This document shows, piece after piece, positions 50,178 to 61,488 of a DNA stretch of 64,000 nt. A program made the translations under genes and the position numbers. Position 1 is the first letter of the stretch, and the number at the start of each line of letters is the position of its first letter. Under the pieces are notes generated by a model. The model saw nothing but the letters and a program-made list of their open reading frames with translations, was not told the origin of the DNA and did not search any database. Source of the DNA: Caecitellus pseudoparvulus (taxonomy: Eukaryota; Bigyra: Bicosoecida); the NCBI GenBank assembly GCA_965644315.1, contig CBFFRQ010000196.1:1-64000 (forward strand), given 5' to 3'.

Positions 50178-51489
50178 AGCAGCACCGGCAGCAAGCCGAG
50201 GTAGCACCAGCACAGCGACAGAGGCCAGTGGACGAGCAAGTGAAGTGGCATTCCAGGGAGGGGGGGGGCATGCCCCCTCTGCTGTGGCACGCCACACACC
50301 GTCAGAAGTGGGGTGGGGCCACACCCAGGCTGCCCGGGGTGGTACTGGTTCGCGGGGCGGCCACCGAGCGCCGAACACGACGAAGTGGCTAGGGTCGGAT
50401 GCCAGCGGAGGGCGGGGCGGCATCCGGAACACCATGCAGACGCTGGGCGTGGGCAGTGAGGACGGCATGCCAGCTCGCATGCCGTCTCGGGCTGGCAGCA
50501 GGGCGGGCGGTCCGGCTGTGCTGCGGTCCCTGTCGCGGGGGGGGCACCGCAGCGGGGGAGGGGGGGGTGACGGCCTGCACATGATGGGCGTGATGGGTGC
50601 CGAGCCAACACCCAGCAGTGTTCCGCATGCATCTCCCCCCGCGGCCACCCACGCCAGCGAGGGCAAGGACTCCCCGGATGGGTATGAAGACGAGTGGGAG
50701 GAGAGCAAGAGCCCCGCGATGATGCCGGCGCAGCCCCTGCATGCCAGCCCCGCCCAGCCGCGCCGTGTTATCCCCCTGCAGGCGTCTGGACCAGACCCCG
50801 CCAACCGCACACCCAGCAAGCTGGGCATGTACGGCGCTGCTGCGCGGGCAGGAGGCGGCGGCGGCGGCGGCGACGTGTCTGGTCACACCTCCTCGCGTGC
50901 CAGTCGTACACGCGGCTCTCGCAGGCGGCGGCAAGGGTCTCGCCCCGCCACACGCGCCACGCCACACCGCAGCAGCAAGGGCGCCGAGCGCCACTCTTCC
51001 AGAGGCACCGGCGCTGGAGCCGCATACGGCACGGGCCCTGCCTCCTCCATGTACAGACCAGGTACCAGGGGCGACGGGGACACGTCCAGGCGCCAGCGTG
51101 TGCCCAACGCACGCCATGCGTTGCCTGGGCCCGTGCACGTGGCCGGTCGCGTGCCGGGTCGCGGTCGCGAACAGCGGCACGTCGCAGCGCCGACTCGGAG
51201 CGGCCTGGGGCAACCTACTCACCGCCCTGGCCAGCAGCTGGGCAGCTCTGCCACTGCTGTGGCGCAAGCTCGCGCTGATGCGGCAGGCTCACGGTCCAGC
51301 GGCGTGCAGTTGCCAGGCGGGCCGCTGGCGGATATACCCTCCTTTCACCAGCGCTCAGCGGCTGCAGGGGCCCGCTTGCAGCCGCTGGGCTCTGTGCCTG
51401 AAGCCCAGATTCCCGAACAGAGCTTCCGCAAGAGTCAGTTCTACGTGGCGCCGCTGCCGGGGTTTGGCGCAGCGGCACACCACAAGTAG
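49053..51489 (+). CDS. CDKL-family serine/threonine protein kinase (CDKL5-like)
   Basis: Exons 49053-49124, 49223-49268 and 49331-51489 (introns 98 and 62 nt) join in frame to about 758 residues. The kinase domain covers residues 1 to about 285: glycine loop [13 protein letters not shown] lysine, [10 protein letters not shown] catalytic loop, DFGFAR, and a T-x-Y activation segment [13 protein letters not shown]. The match to CDKL kinases is close ([19 protein letters not shown]). CDKL kinases act at cilia and flagella in other eukaryotes, hinting at a flagellate host. At about 50050 the frame slips: one frame over it reads [15 protein letters not shown], the expected end of the kinase fold. 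A Gly/Arg/Ser-rich tail of about 470 residues follows, ending [16 protein letters not shown]. Confidence 0.9.
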
Positions 51490-51643
51490 AGCGCTGACTC
51501 CCCAGTGCACGCAGCAAATTCACTCACTCACCAAAACAAACCCGTTCAGCACCTTCCACTGCATGCCACATGCACCAGCCGACCCCTCTCGCCGCCTGCG
51601 CAAGCTCGCTTGCGCTGCCGAGGCCACACCTTGCCACTGCACA

Positions 51644-53155
51644 ATGTCCACAGCCACACCAGCCGGCGGCGGCCCGCCAACAGCAGCATGCATGAGTACC
51701 CCAGAAATGGTGGACTTGGCGGGCATTGCCCAGCGCCACCTGTCCCAGGAAAACCAAAAACTGCGCCAGGAAGTGCAGGCTCTGGTGCATCGGGAGCAGC
51801 ACCTGCGGGAGCTCATTTCAGCCGCCAGCACGCCGGCGCCGCCTGCGCAGGTGGCCGACGCCATGGCCCCCGATACAGACCCCCAGCAAGAACGCTTGGC
51901 GAACTTCATGCGCCTGAAGCAGCTGCTGCCGCCCCGCATCGTGTCAGCCGTGATGGGTGATGTCGACGTGGCCGCTGGCGACCTCGCCACCACTGCACCT
52001 GCCACCGAGGGCACAGACTCAGCGCAGGGCGGTGAGCCTGCGCAAGAGGCCATCCTAGCTCAGTTAGACGAAGACCTGGCTGAAATCCCCCCCGACATGC
52101 AGCAGGCAGCGCTGCGCGAACACATCGTCTGCCTCATGCACCAGATCGAGGAGCAGGAGTCAGAGATCTTCCTCTTGCGCTGTGACCTGCAGCAGCCCCT
52201 GCCTCAGGCCCAGCCCTCGGGGCCAACACAGGCACAGCCTTCGTCCGGTGCCGAGGAGGCCCCGCCTGCGTGGGCCCAGGCGCTCCTGGCAGGCATGCAG
52301 AGTCTCTCGCAGCAGGTGCAGGCGCAGGGTGAAGCCATCCAGCGCCTGGCAGCGCAGCAGGGTGCGACGCCCGCCCCAGCGGCGCCAGGGGATACCTCCC
52401 AGGCAGCACAAACCCTGGGCACGTCCATGACCACGCCACAGCAACCAGATGCCCCACAGACCTCCGCCGACGCCGGCCAGCTCAGCACTCTGCAGCACAC
52501 TGTGAACCACGGCATGCGGAAGTTGAAGGAGGGCCTGGGGCGCATTGGCGCAGATGTGCGGACCATCAAGGGCCGGTTGACCGCCCCCTACCACGCGCAC
52601 AGCATAGTGCAGCCCCACGAACCCGTGCCAGTGCCAGTGCCCGCTGCCTTGCCACCCGGCCGCAACAGCCCCCCTCCAGGCATGGCACAGGGGGGCCGCG
52701 TGTCACCAGCCAGCGTGGGCCCACCACCTCCACCCCAGCCGGCCTCCCTGGACCCTCAGGCCCTGCATGGCATCCTGCGCCGCGTTGTGAGCGCCACCAG
52801 CCGGGTGCAAGACAAGCACCGCTCAGGCGAACTGCCCTCCCCAGCCCACCCTCGCTCAGCAGGCTCCACGTCAGCCACACACGGCACCAGCCGTGGCACG
52901 CCCACGGCGCAAGGCAGGGCTGATGCCGGCGCCCACCCCAGTCCCATCGAGCGGCAGGGACGGTTCGTGGACCGCGTCGCAGTTGCCGCGGCGGCCACAC
53001 GGGCCACCGACGCGCCACCCAGCACCAGTGCTGACTACGAGGCCCGCCTGCGAGAAAAGGCCACTCGGGGGGCCAAGGCGGCAGGGCTGCGGCGCCGGCG
53101 GCGAGGTTCGCAGACCTCCACAGACCGCTCCGAGAGCAAGGCTGGCAGCCTGTGA
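51644..53155 (+). CDS. Proline/glutamine-rich coiled-coil protein, function unknown
   Basis: About 503 residues from the ATG at 51644, the first ATG after the stop of the kinase gene; the frame is open upstream, but that part is antiparallel noise of the kinase exon. Predicted coiled-coil segments include HLSQENQKLRQEVQALVHRE and LREHIVCLMHQIEEQESEIF, with Pro/Ala/Gln linkers and a basic C-terminus (AAGLRRRRRGSQ). It may be a scaffold or a cytoskeletal protein. No family is recognised. It lies 150 bp behind the kinase on the same strand. Confidence 0.75.
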   Translation: MSTATPAGGGPPTAACMSTPEMVDLAGIAQRHLSQENQKLRQEVQALVHREQHLRELISAASTPAPPAQVADAMAPDTDPQQERLANFMRLKQLLPPRIVSAVMGDVDVAAGDLATTAPATEGTDSAQGGEPAQEAILAQLDEDLAEIPPDMQQAALREHIVCLMHQIEEQESEIFLLRCDLQQPLPQAQPSGPTQAQPSSGAEEAPPAWAQALLAGMQSLSQQVQAQGEAIQRLAAQQGATPAPAAPGDTSQAAQTLGTSMTTPQQPDAPQTSADAGQLSTLQHTVNHGMRKLKEGLGRIGADVRTIKGRLTAPYHAHSIVQPHEPVPVPVPAALPPGRNSPPPGMAQGGRVSPASVGPPPPPQPASLDPQALHGILRRVVSATSRVQDKHRSGELPSPAHPRSAGSTSATHGTSRGTPTAQGRADAGAHPSPIERQGRFVDRVAVAAAATRATDAPPSTSADYEARLREKATRGAKAAGLRRRRRGSQTSTDRSESKAGSL

Positions 53156-53373
53156 CACGCCTGCGCCAAACCACTCACGCCGTGTACACAACCCCCACAC
53201 TGCCGTCCAAAGCCCCTGTATTTCTCCCCTTTCCGCCATAGCCATGGTCTCCACTCGCAGCCGCAGCAGCGGCCGCCGCCGCCGCCGCCCAGTCCCCTGA
53301 GCCGCAGGCTGCGCCATCTTCGCCTGACTCCGTCGCACCTCCTGACCATGCCAACGAGCCTGAGGCTGGACCA

Positions 53374-54422
53374 ATGGATGCCACTGACTTGCTGCGTGCC
53401 ATCTTCGAAGCCCATGATGCAGATGGCAACGGCGTGCTGAGCCTCAGCGAGCTGGCAGTGGTGAGGGCCCTTCGCTGGTCGCGTTCAAACGAATTTCCGC
53501 AACACAACCGCCACGCCCACCAGCACAGGCGTTTGCCGCTGCTGGCGTGCCCCGGAGCTACATGGAAGTGCGCGAACTCCTGGAAGACGCCGACACTGAC
53601 CACAGGTTCGTTACTGTGCCGCTGTCCCTCCTACATGCCTGCGCAAGGGCTTGCCATGCTGCACTCTCCGCTCGCTTCGCCTGGCACAGCGGCGACTTGG
53701 ATTTCGAGGAATTCCTGAAGGCAGTGCGGGAAGCCGGCCCCGCCTCTCCCTGGGCGTCCTTGGGTACATCTGACTCCCAAGGCCACGCCGAGCGCGAGGC
53801 AGTTGTGCGGGCTGAAGCCTCCCTTTCTCGCGTGCTGGCCCCACTGCACACTCAGGCGCACAAGGACGCACTGCTCATGGCCGAGGGCGATCCGACCCGC
53901 TACATCGCCCTGCCCGGCACAGACATCGCAGTGCCCCTCGCCACCCCCGGCTCGCGCATCTTGGGCCGGACGCTGTCGCTGCTGGTGCTTCTGGCAGCCA
54001 GCGTGGCTGCGGCCGCGCTGACGGCCGCCACAGCCGGCACAGTGGCTGCCGCTGTCCACCTGTACAACCGCCCGTCTGTGGACATCTCCCTGGCTGTCCT
54101 GGCAGGTCTCGCCGAGGGGGGGCACATGCGCTGGGCGCTGTTGGGGGGTGCCCTGCTTGGGCCCCTCGCTTTCGCCTCCTTCCCCGCCCTGCGCCGAGGC
54201 AAGACGGTGGCGGCCTGGCTGGCCGGCAACACCGTCATCGTGGCATCCACAGGGCGGCCCCTGCACCCCCTCCTCACCATGCTGCGGGAGTCCGTGTCAG
54301 GCATGTGCCTGCCTCTGGACTTGGGCTTTGCGCTGTGTGTGTCTCCCTCTGGCCAGCGCCTCGTGGACTACTTGTTGGGCACGCAGGTCGTGGCTGACGT
54401 CACGGCGGATGTGGCGGCCTGA
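53374..54422 (+). CDS. EF-hand membrane protein
   Basis: Exons 53374-53460, 53529-53605 and 53690-54422 (introns 68 and 84 nt) join in frame to about 298 residues. Two calcium-binding loops are complete: DADGNGVLSLSE in exon 1 and DTDHSGDLDFEE, which is split exactly by the second intron. The C-terminal half has hydrophobic helices (LSLLVLLAASVAAAALTAAT and WALLGGALLGPLAFASF), so the protein probably sits in a membrane with its EF-hands on one side. A frame without ATG is open upstream (Ala-rich), so an additional 5' exon is possible. It may be a calcium-regulated membrane protein; no closer family is evident. Confidence 0.78.
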
Positions 54423-54674
54423 GGCCCCGTCTGACGCGTGGGAACCACAGTTCTCGCCGCGTGACAATGCAGCTTGCGTTTCAAGCAGGCCCTGCAGCAG
54501 GCGGAGCTGACTCGCGTCTCCAACACCGTGTCAATACACAGGCATCTGTGTGTGAATGCTAGCAAACGCCTACACTCTTCTTGCCCCCTGTACTGAAGCA
54601 CCGTGAAGTACGGCACGCAGCGTGCGCAAGCGCTCCCTCCTCAGCCCACCCTCGACGCCGGCCCCTGCCCCGCC

Positions 54675-56546
54675 ATGATGCCTGGAGGCACCCTGCGGGA
54701 CCGCATGAACGCAACACAGCTGCGCATTACAATGGACCAGATCCATGCAGCCGCCAACCCGGCCGAGGAGCAGGTGGGTGTGCTCTGTGTCCACTTGTGT
54801 GCGCTGCCCTCCTGGTGCACTGCACCTTGCCGCCCGTTACGAAGCACAGGCTCTGGCGGAGCAGCTGATGAACGCAACGCCGACTTCCAGTGTCGTCTCG
54901 GATGATGACTTGTTTGATGGCCCCGCGGGCTTCTCGAGCGGCTTTGCGAACACCTCGGGAGTCAGTGGCTCATCGGTAAGCTTCGTGGCATGGCGTTTCG
55001 CGTCGCGCTGCATCTCGGCACTCCACTCACACTCACCACCCCACCGCGACGCCACGGCACAGTCCCCAACAGACGGAGGACTTTCATTGGCTGTGCCCAC
55101 TCCCGGCCTGCACAGCGCAGCGCCTCTCCCTGACTTTGAGAAGCAGGCCGTGCCAGCTTCAGCCACACCCCGCACATCTGCCCTCAGCGCCAGCATCGCC
55201 GCTGACCGCGCCCGGGACGGCGTCATGCAGGTGCACCAGTTCAGTAGCGAAGCCGGGGACTGGGTGCAGGTGCCCATGGCCACTGCCGTGGCCGCAGCCA
55301 CCCCCAGCCAGAGGAAGCCGCCCCCTCCCACCCCAAGCGACACCCCAGGCGCCCCTGATGTCGACTCGGCGCCACCCCCCCACCCACACCGCCCAGACAT
55401 CCATTTCCTCCCTACCAAGCCTGGCCCCCGCCACGGGCATGCAGTACCGTTGGCAAATGACGCAAATGCTAGCCTCTTGCTCCGTGGGCGAGGTGCTCCG
55501 CGGCCTCGTTCGCCTCTGCAACCAGCAAGGCGGCTGCTGGTTGTTGCCAGGGCAGCAGCCAGCACCTGCTGCAGACCAGTCTTCCTGTGGCGCCGCGTCC
55601 AGCGCCTTCCAGCTGCGTGTCGCCGAGGACGGCGAGGCGGACTTCGACTTCCCCTGCCTCCCCCGCGCCGCCAAAGTGGCCGGGCTGGGGGAAGAGGAAT
55701 TCGCCGTGTGCAGCGCCGACAGCCAGCAGGAGGTGCTGCAAGTGCGCCTGCACCATACGACGTCCAAGGCAGGCAAACCCGTTCTGCGGCTCTTTCTTCC
55801 GCCACCCGCCTCCGCCGGGCACAGAGGTGTTCGACCCGTCCCCTGTGCCCAGGGGAACGGGCTCCACGCCCACACCCTCGCCCACCGCCTGCCCTTCGTC
55901 AGCTGCTCCGGAACATGCCCACACCAGCGCCGGTGCACCTACCCAACCCGCCGTCCCCACCGCCCAGCCCCTCCGACTGTGGTCCAGGTCAGGGGAAGTC
56001 TTCACACCCGTCCCAGTGCAGGCCACGCCTGCAGCCCAAACTTCACCCGCCCGACACCAAGACGCGCCAGCGTTCGCACTATCAGACAGCGAAGACACGA
56101 GCCCAGAGGGCGATGGCAGCGGCAGTGGCAGCGGCGCTGAGGAGGAGGAGGTGGAGACGGGCGGCCGCGGTAGCCACACGGGCCTGCAAGTGACGTACAC
56201 GTCAGCGGGTGGCGAGGGGGGGAGCTTTGGTGGGGCGCTGGGCAGTGTGGCTGCAGTGCCCATGGGGCGGGAGGGTGCCGGACACCTCGCTGCGCACACA
56301 GCCCAAGTGGGCGCACCCGGCGGCGCAGACATGATGCGTCAAATTGCAGAGTACCGCAGAGCGCGGTACGGCAGACAGCCGCCAGCTAGCGAACAAGGGG
56401 TGCCTGCAGTGCTGGGCAAGCTGGCAGCAGGCCTGTCAGCCGAGCCCCGGCGCAGGCAGTTGCTGGAGAGTGACGAGGATGCGCTGGCAGCTGCCATCGC
56501 AGCTGTGGACGGCACGGGGTCACAGGCAGCTGCGCCCTCGCTCTGA
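54675..56546 (+). CDS. Low-complexity acidic protein, function unknown (junctions partly unresolved)
   Basis: Supported exons are 54675-54773, 54850-54975 and 55063 onward (introns 76 and 87 nt; phase 0). Behind 55063 the protein-like signal moves from one frame to a second near 55400 (MQYRWQMTQMLASCSVGEVL) and a third near 55800 (TEVFDPSPVPRGTGS). It ends at 56546 with MMRQIAEYRRARYGRQPP and ESDEDALAAAIAAVDG. Each move could be an unplaced intron or a single-base error in a C-rich run. The middle part is compact and Cys/Trp-containing, the flanks are Pro/Ser/Ala-rich. No domain is recognised. Confidence 0.55.
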
Positions 56547-56889
56547 TCTTGCCTGGCCCGGCAGTAATGCACATGTACATGTAGAGGGGGGTTGCCCCAG
56601 TCCCCTGCTGCTGGAGCCAGGCGGGGGCAAGCACGGGATGAAACGTGCCAGGTGCATTGCGGAGAGTCGAGCCACGTGCTCTAAACAGGCTGCCAAGTGC
56701 TGGCGTCACGGCACCAGCGCACAGGCCCCATTTGTGCAAGGCTTTGCTGCGTGAGCAAGCCTGCAGCCGCTGGATCATTTGAAGAGGTTGCCTGTTGTCC
56801 TGTGTGGGCTGCGGGCCAGACTCCCAACCAGCTTGCTCGGCCAGCTCAAAGTGTGGGCCCACATTCAGTGGACCAAAGAGCACATGCTA

Positions 56890-57486
56890 TCACTGTGCCG
56901 AAACAGTGGCCGTCTCTGGACTGCCGCCTGGCACCATCTGCGCCGGAGAGAGAACGTGACCAATTTGCACAGCAAGCCCCGAGCACCCCGCCGCGGTAGG
57001 CGCCGATACGCACCATGGTGACGTGGTTGCCGTTCAGGAGGATCTGGTCCAGCTTCTCGGTCGTGGTTCCTGACGCTGTCGTCTTGCTGTTGCGCAGCAC
57101 AAATGCATGAGAAGTGGTAAGGCCAAACAACTCGTGCACGCGGTACGCCACTCACTACTCCGTCACGTCTTCAAGCACCATGTTCACAAAGTCATCGAAG
57201 CCCTTCAGTGTCCCCACAAACTCGCGGTCGCCACGAAGAATTACCCACAGCTTGGACTGTGCAGCGGGGAGGGCAGGTGCTGCAGAGATAATGGATGCCA
57301 CTGGCCAACGTGCGGAAATAGCCTCACCCCAATGCACTTGCCCACAAGCTCTGCGAGAGGGAGGGGAGGGAAAAGCATGAGGAAGCTATGAACAGCACTA
57401 ATATCACCACAGCCCGTATCCTGCGGCGTTCACGTACCCAAGGGGAGCAGCTGGGGCAGCCCTGTCGAGGAACCGGAGTCTGCCAT
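56890..57486 (-). CDS. LSM5: LSM5, U6 snRNA-associated Sm-like protein
   Basis: Five exons join without a gap to 97 residues: 57486-57438, 57350-57328 (only 23 nt), 57256-57156, 57086-57014 and 56937-56890; introns are 87, 71, 69 and 76 nt. The product begins [20 protein letters not shown] and carries the LSM5 hallmarks [20 protein letters not shown] and [14 protein letters not shown], ending [15 protein letters not shown]. Length and sequence match LSM5 throughout. LSM5 is a subunit of the Lsm2-8 ring that binds the U6 snRNA 3' end in the nucleus and of the Lsm1-7 ring in cytoplasmic mRNA decay. The clean gene model confirms the short GT-AG introns of this genome. Confidence 0.96.
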
Positions 57487-57917
57487 GTCTGGCGTGCAAA
57501 CAAGCAGTTGCGAATCGCCGGAGATGGAGGTAACGAACTTGTCACGAAGCAGGTGGTCAGTCTCGGGTGGGTGTGTTCTTGTTTGAAAATTGTGGATTTG
57601 CACACATCCTACGTTGGGTGTGCACGGGGCCGGGTAACGCTCGTGAGCTGCTGTTTGCAAGGTCTAGACGAGGCGTGGGTGTTTTCGCAAAAAATCTCCG
57701 CCGAAAAAACTCAAATTTGCAGGAAAAGCCCCCGATCAGACTGCGTCCAATTGTTTACACGATGTACAGGCCCAAGTAAGCGCCTTTGCATTCTGCTTGA
57801 TCGATCAGAGGCGCCTTTCGTGTGGATTTCACCTGCCGCCTGTCTGCTTGGGGCCAAAGCGCAGATTCTTACGCACGGCTGCGGGAAGCTCGTTAGAGGG
57901 AGTCGGCCTTCACAAGC
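57487..57917. other. Divergent promoter region of LSM5 and the lectin gene
   Basis: 430 bp between two divergent starts. It is more AT-rich than the neighbouring exons. No individual element is recognised. Confidence 0.45.
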
Positions 57918-59365
57918 ATGGGCGCTGTAAATCTTCTAGGCGCGCTTGTAGCTTGTAGCGTCGCTGGTTTCGTTGGAGCAGGTGCGCTGCGTGTGCTGAA
58001 ACTCCCTGCGTTTCTCCGTCTCTCCGGCACACACCTGGACTGCAATGCGCACAGACTTTGCGTATACGACGTTCAACGACACCTCTGGGCTTGTATTCCT
58101 TGGCTCAGCAACAACAAGCGACTGCTCTGGGGGAGCGACCGTAAGGTTCCCAAGCTCCCGGTCCTGTCTCGACTGCCAGGCACTGGTGAACTCTTGCATG
58201 TCCTTCGCAGCATCCGTACCAGCCGAGGCACGGCAGTGCAGACGGCAGCGGGCGCATTCCTGGCCTGATTGTAAGTGCAGGGTGCCACAACCATGCTCTT
58301 CAAGGCTGAAAGTGCGAGCGTTTGGCCCTGCTTCCCTCGCAGTCCGAGGGTGTCACCACGCACACGTCGTACGAGACGAGCACCAACGACCCCAGCGACA
58401 GTGACTACATCGCGTCAGCCTTGTCAGTGTTTGGCCACCGCGAGGCGTTCGCAGAGTCGCCACGACCCGCGGCGCTGTGATCTGCGCATGAGGTATGGAC
58501 AGCTCTCGGTCACGCCGCACTAAACCGCGCGCAGCACCCCCTGCGCGACACCCACAGGCTCACTCCATCCAAACCATACAAGCAAGGAGCTGTCTGGCGA
58601 AGGTCACCGGTGCCGTTGTCAGGGGGCTTTGAGGCAGGGTTTTCGTTTCAGATCTCAGACCATTCCCGCGTCTGCCGAAGGGTGCGCGATAAGGCCTTCA
58701 GCACTCGCTTGTACGAATCATGTATGGTGCACGGAGGGGATGGATTTGCATTCGTTCTGCACAACGATGCCAACCGCACGGAGGCGCTCGGGGTGGACGG
58801 GGAGCGCTTGGGCTACACTGGCATCCGCAACGCCATCGCAGTGGAGTTCGACACGTGGTACAACCCGAGACATTGGCGACCTGTTCCACGACCACATTAG
58901 TCTGCAGGCCTCAGGCCCCCTAGCACCACTGGCCTCCAACCAGTCACAGCTGATGGGGGCAGCGAGGCCCCACCCCTCGCAGATGGGAGGGTGCACAGCG
59001 TCAAACTGCAATACTTCCCGCACCTGAAGTATGAGCTGCTCCAGCACTTTTCCGCCACCCCCCAGTTGGTCCCTTTTCTCAAAGATGCAGGCGAATCACG
59101 TCGCATTGGCACCTTTGTTGTATACATCGACAACATGACTGCACCCTTGACAGCGGTGCCCATCAACCTGAACGTGGCAATGGACCTGCCCGACGGTCAA
59201 GCGTATGTTGGGTTCACAGCCTCCACTGGAAAAGCGTGGGAGCGGCACGACATGTTGTCATGGTACTTTTGCGAGTATCCAGGCTGTCCTAGGAGTGGCC
59301 TGGGCCTGGTGGATTGGCAAGCGACCCTTGATTTCATGGATGAGGATGAAGTGAACCCTCGATGA
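57918..59365 (+). CDS. Secreted L-type (legume-like) lectin-domain protein
   Basis: Exon 1 (57918-57981) encodes a signal peptide (MGAVNLLGALVACSVAGFVG); a 73-nt intron leads to DFAYTTFNDTSGLVFLGSA, a typical L-type lectin start. Another intron has donor GTAAGT at 58271 (acceptor end 58342). Later exons give LTPSKPYKQGAVW, GGFEAGFSFQI, DGFAFVLHND, RLGYTGIRNAIAVEFDTWYN, HDHISLQA and ADGRVHSVKLQY, in family order. The reading frame breaks near 58870 and in a C-run near 58976, each repairable by one base. The middle exon structure is not fully solved. L-type lectins bind high-mannose glycans in the secretory pathway or outside the cell. The carbohydrate and metal site aspartate region (VEFDTW) is present. 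Confidence 0.75.
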
Positions 59366-59535
59366 AGCAATGCAGCGCCTTGCGCACACCCTCCTCTCAC
59401 AAAATGCAAAAACGGAAGATATGCAACCAAGTCGACACTTCATGTTTGCAAGCCATGAATCTGCTGAAGTGGCGACCCGTCCCCATTGCCATTCTGTAGG
59501 CGCCGCATGTGCCAACTCGCCGGCGCAAGTTCAGA

Positions 59536-61275
59536 ATGGCGCCTGGTCAGAGCCAGGGCCCGGTCCTCGTGCTGTGCGCGGCGACCCTTGCCTGCACTTT
59601 CCTCTGTAGCGTCCATTCCTTCAATGTCACATTGAGGGCGCCATCGCAGGGGGACTGGATTGCGGGTGACGAGGTCACCGCGGAATTTGAAGTGTGGCGT
59701 TTGCACGGCGAGCAAGTGAGCAACGCCCTCATCCGCTTGGATGGCAAGTACCAGCCCTTCTGCAACATTGATCTGACGGACATGGCTGAGTCTGTGGTGG
59801 TGCAGTGCACTCTCCGGCTGGAAGCACCTCAAGTGCACTGGCTCCGAGTCTTCGTCTTCTCAGGGCAAGGCACGAGCTTCAAACAGCACAGCATCGTCTT
59901 CACGCAGATTCCTGCAGGCCTGCGTCAACCCCAGCCCTGGTGGTCAGGGCGGCTCCCAGCCAATCACGTTGGTGCTGGCGACTGGCTTGACGGCTTCCGC
60001 TCCAAACGAAGCGACAAGCTAAAGCCTCCTGCGATGCTACCGACAGGGGAAGATGTCGTAGCTGCTGCAAGCAACCAAGTGAGCAGAGCTCCGGAGGAGT
60101 GCCGAGTCCAGCACTCGAATGCGTCTGCCCCCCTCTTGTGCACCTCGGCCTTCCACACAAGATCCCGCTCCAAGCTTCTTGGGCCACAGTGGACCAGTGC
60201 ATGGAGGCGTGTCAGCGTCGCACAGTGGATTCAGCAAGGTGCAACGCCAACGTGTGCGGCAGCCTCCACTCTCGCTGCAACTTTCGCCACAGAGAGTTCA
60301 GCACAGCACGTGTACGACACGATTCAATCGTTGAAGGCACAGGACGCAAGTCTCGGCGTTGTCGTGTTTGTGTACGGTGCTGCTGAGCCCTGGTGGGAGA
60401 CGGAGCAGTGGATGACTGTCCCCTGCATCCGCTTCGTTGTGTTGCCGGGCCACATGCGACTGTGGTTCCTGAAGCACTTCCTGACGCCAGAGACCTTGCA
60501 AAGTTGGTCCTGGCTTCCCACGAACGAGGCCCACCCCCCACTCCACGTGGTGTTCTTCGATGATGACGTGGACGTGTCCCGGCTCCAGCTGCCTGGCTTC
60601 ATCGCAACCATGCACCGACTGGGCATCCACCTGGCACAGCCTGCCCACGATGCATCCTCAGAGACGTCACACGCGCTGCTCTTTGCTGGTGCCCACGGAA
60701 CATCAAGCCCTGGCTCCTTCTCTACTTTTGTGGAGTGTGGGCCGGTTGTGGTTGCAGAGCTTGAAACCTTCAACTGCATGATGGAGGTTGTGAATGAGTT
60801 TGGCGTCTCAGGCTACGGCTTCGACTTCTTATGGCCCGCACTCTGTGCACCCCACACCACCGCACTTCTGCATAACTTCACCATTCGTCACTTGAACAGG
60901 CAAGGGCTCTCAGCCAAGCCAAATGCCATGGGCCAGATGGCTGCCGATGGCATCGCAGCCCTCGCAGGGGCGTCGTTGGCTGGCCTGCTGCCAGACTTAG
61001 AGTGGGTGGCGCCAATGATGGGAGCCATCCGAACATCAGCACGGAAAACTATCCAGCGCATCTTGCAGTACTGCCCTGAAACCCGACAAAACTCTGACGA
61101 GGACCAGTGCACAGCGAGCGTCGTTGCCGCGCACCAGGCCGGCACTGCTCTGTCAGCAAGCAAGGCCCCGGGTCGCTGGAATCAGCACCAGCGCCCCATC
61201 TTGTTCCCCAACAAGACTACCTCCTTTCCTTGGGGCGAACTTGTCATGGGGCCGTCAGTGGAGGCAGCTCGATGA
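59536..61275 (+). CDS. DUF707-like putative glycosyltransferase
   Basis: A single-exon frame of about 579 residues from the ATG at 59536, with a signal sequence or anchor (VLVLCAATLACTFLCSVHSF). The second half resembles DUF707 proteins, putative GT-A-type glycosyltransferases: HVVFFDDDVDVSRLQLPGF with an acidic metal-binding-like cluster, GIHLAQPAHDASS, then FSTFVECGPVVV and EFGVSGYGFDFLW. N-glycosylation sequons occur in the first half. It probably acts in the Golgi lumen. The assignment rests on pattern similarity and the substrate is unknown. Confidence 0.65.
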   Translation: MAPGQSQGPVLVLCAATLACTFLCSVHSFNVTLRAPSQGDWIAGDEVTAEFEVWRLHGEQVSNALIRLDGKYQPFCNIDLTDMAESVVVQCTLRLEAPQVHWLRVFVFSGQGTSFKQHSIVFTQIPAGLRQPQPWWSGRLPANHVGAGDWLDGFRSKRSDKLKPPAMLPTGEDVVAAASNQVSRAPEECRVQHSNASAPLLCTSAFHTRSRSKLLGPQWTSAWRRVSVAQWIQQGATPTCAAASTLAATFATESSAQHVYDTIQSLKAQDASLGVVVFVYGAAEPWWETEQWMTVPCIRFVVLPGHMRLWFLKHFLTPETLQSWSWLPTNEAHPPLHVVFFDDDVDVSRLQLPGFIATMHRLGIHLAQPAHDASSETSHALLFAGAHGTSSPGSFSTFVECGPVVVAELETFNCMMEVVNEFGVSGYGFDFLWPALCAPHTTALLHNFTIRHLNRQGLSAKPNAMGQMAADGIAALAGASLAGLLPDLEWVAPMMGAIRTSARKTIQRILQYCPETRQNSDEDQCTASVVAAHQAGTALSASKAPGRWNQHQRPILFPNKTTSFPWGELVMGPSVEAAR

Positions 61276-61488
61276 ACTGCTGCGGCTCCTGTGCAGGCCT
61301 ACACCTTGACTTCTAGCGCTGACAAATCCATTCATCAGCATACTTTGATACCACAAGGTGTGGAGACACATGTCAATGCATTGTGAGGGCTGCAGAGGTC
61401 CCCTCCTGGCACTGGGGTGAGCCCCCACCCTCCTGCGTTTCTACATGAAACGCGACGCACAACGCCAGCTCGCACATACCTGACAAGC

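Noticed and set aside
50741-51643. N-terminal extension of the coiled-coil protein into the kinase gene
   Set aside because: This part overlaps the kinase exon in another frame and looks like noise; the ATG at 51644 follows the kinase stop and begins plausible protein.
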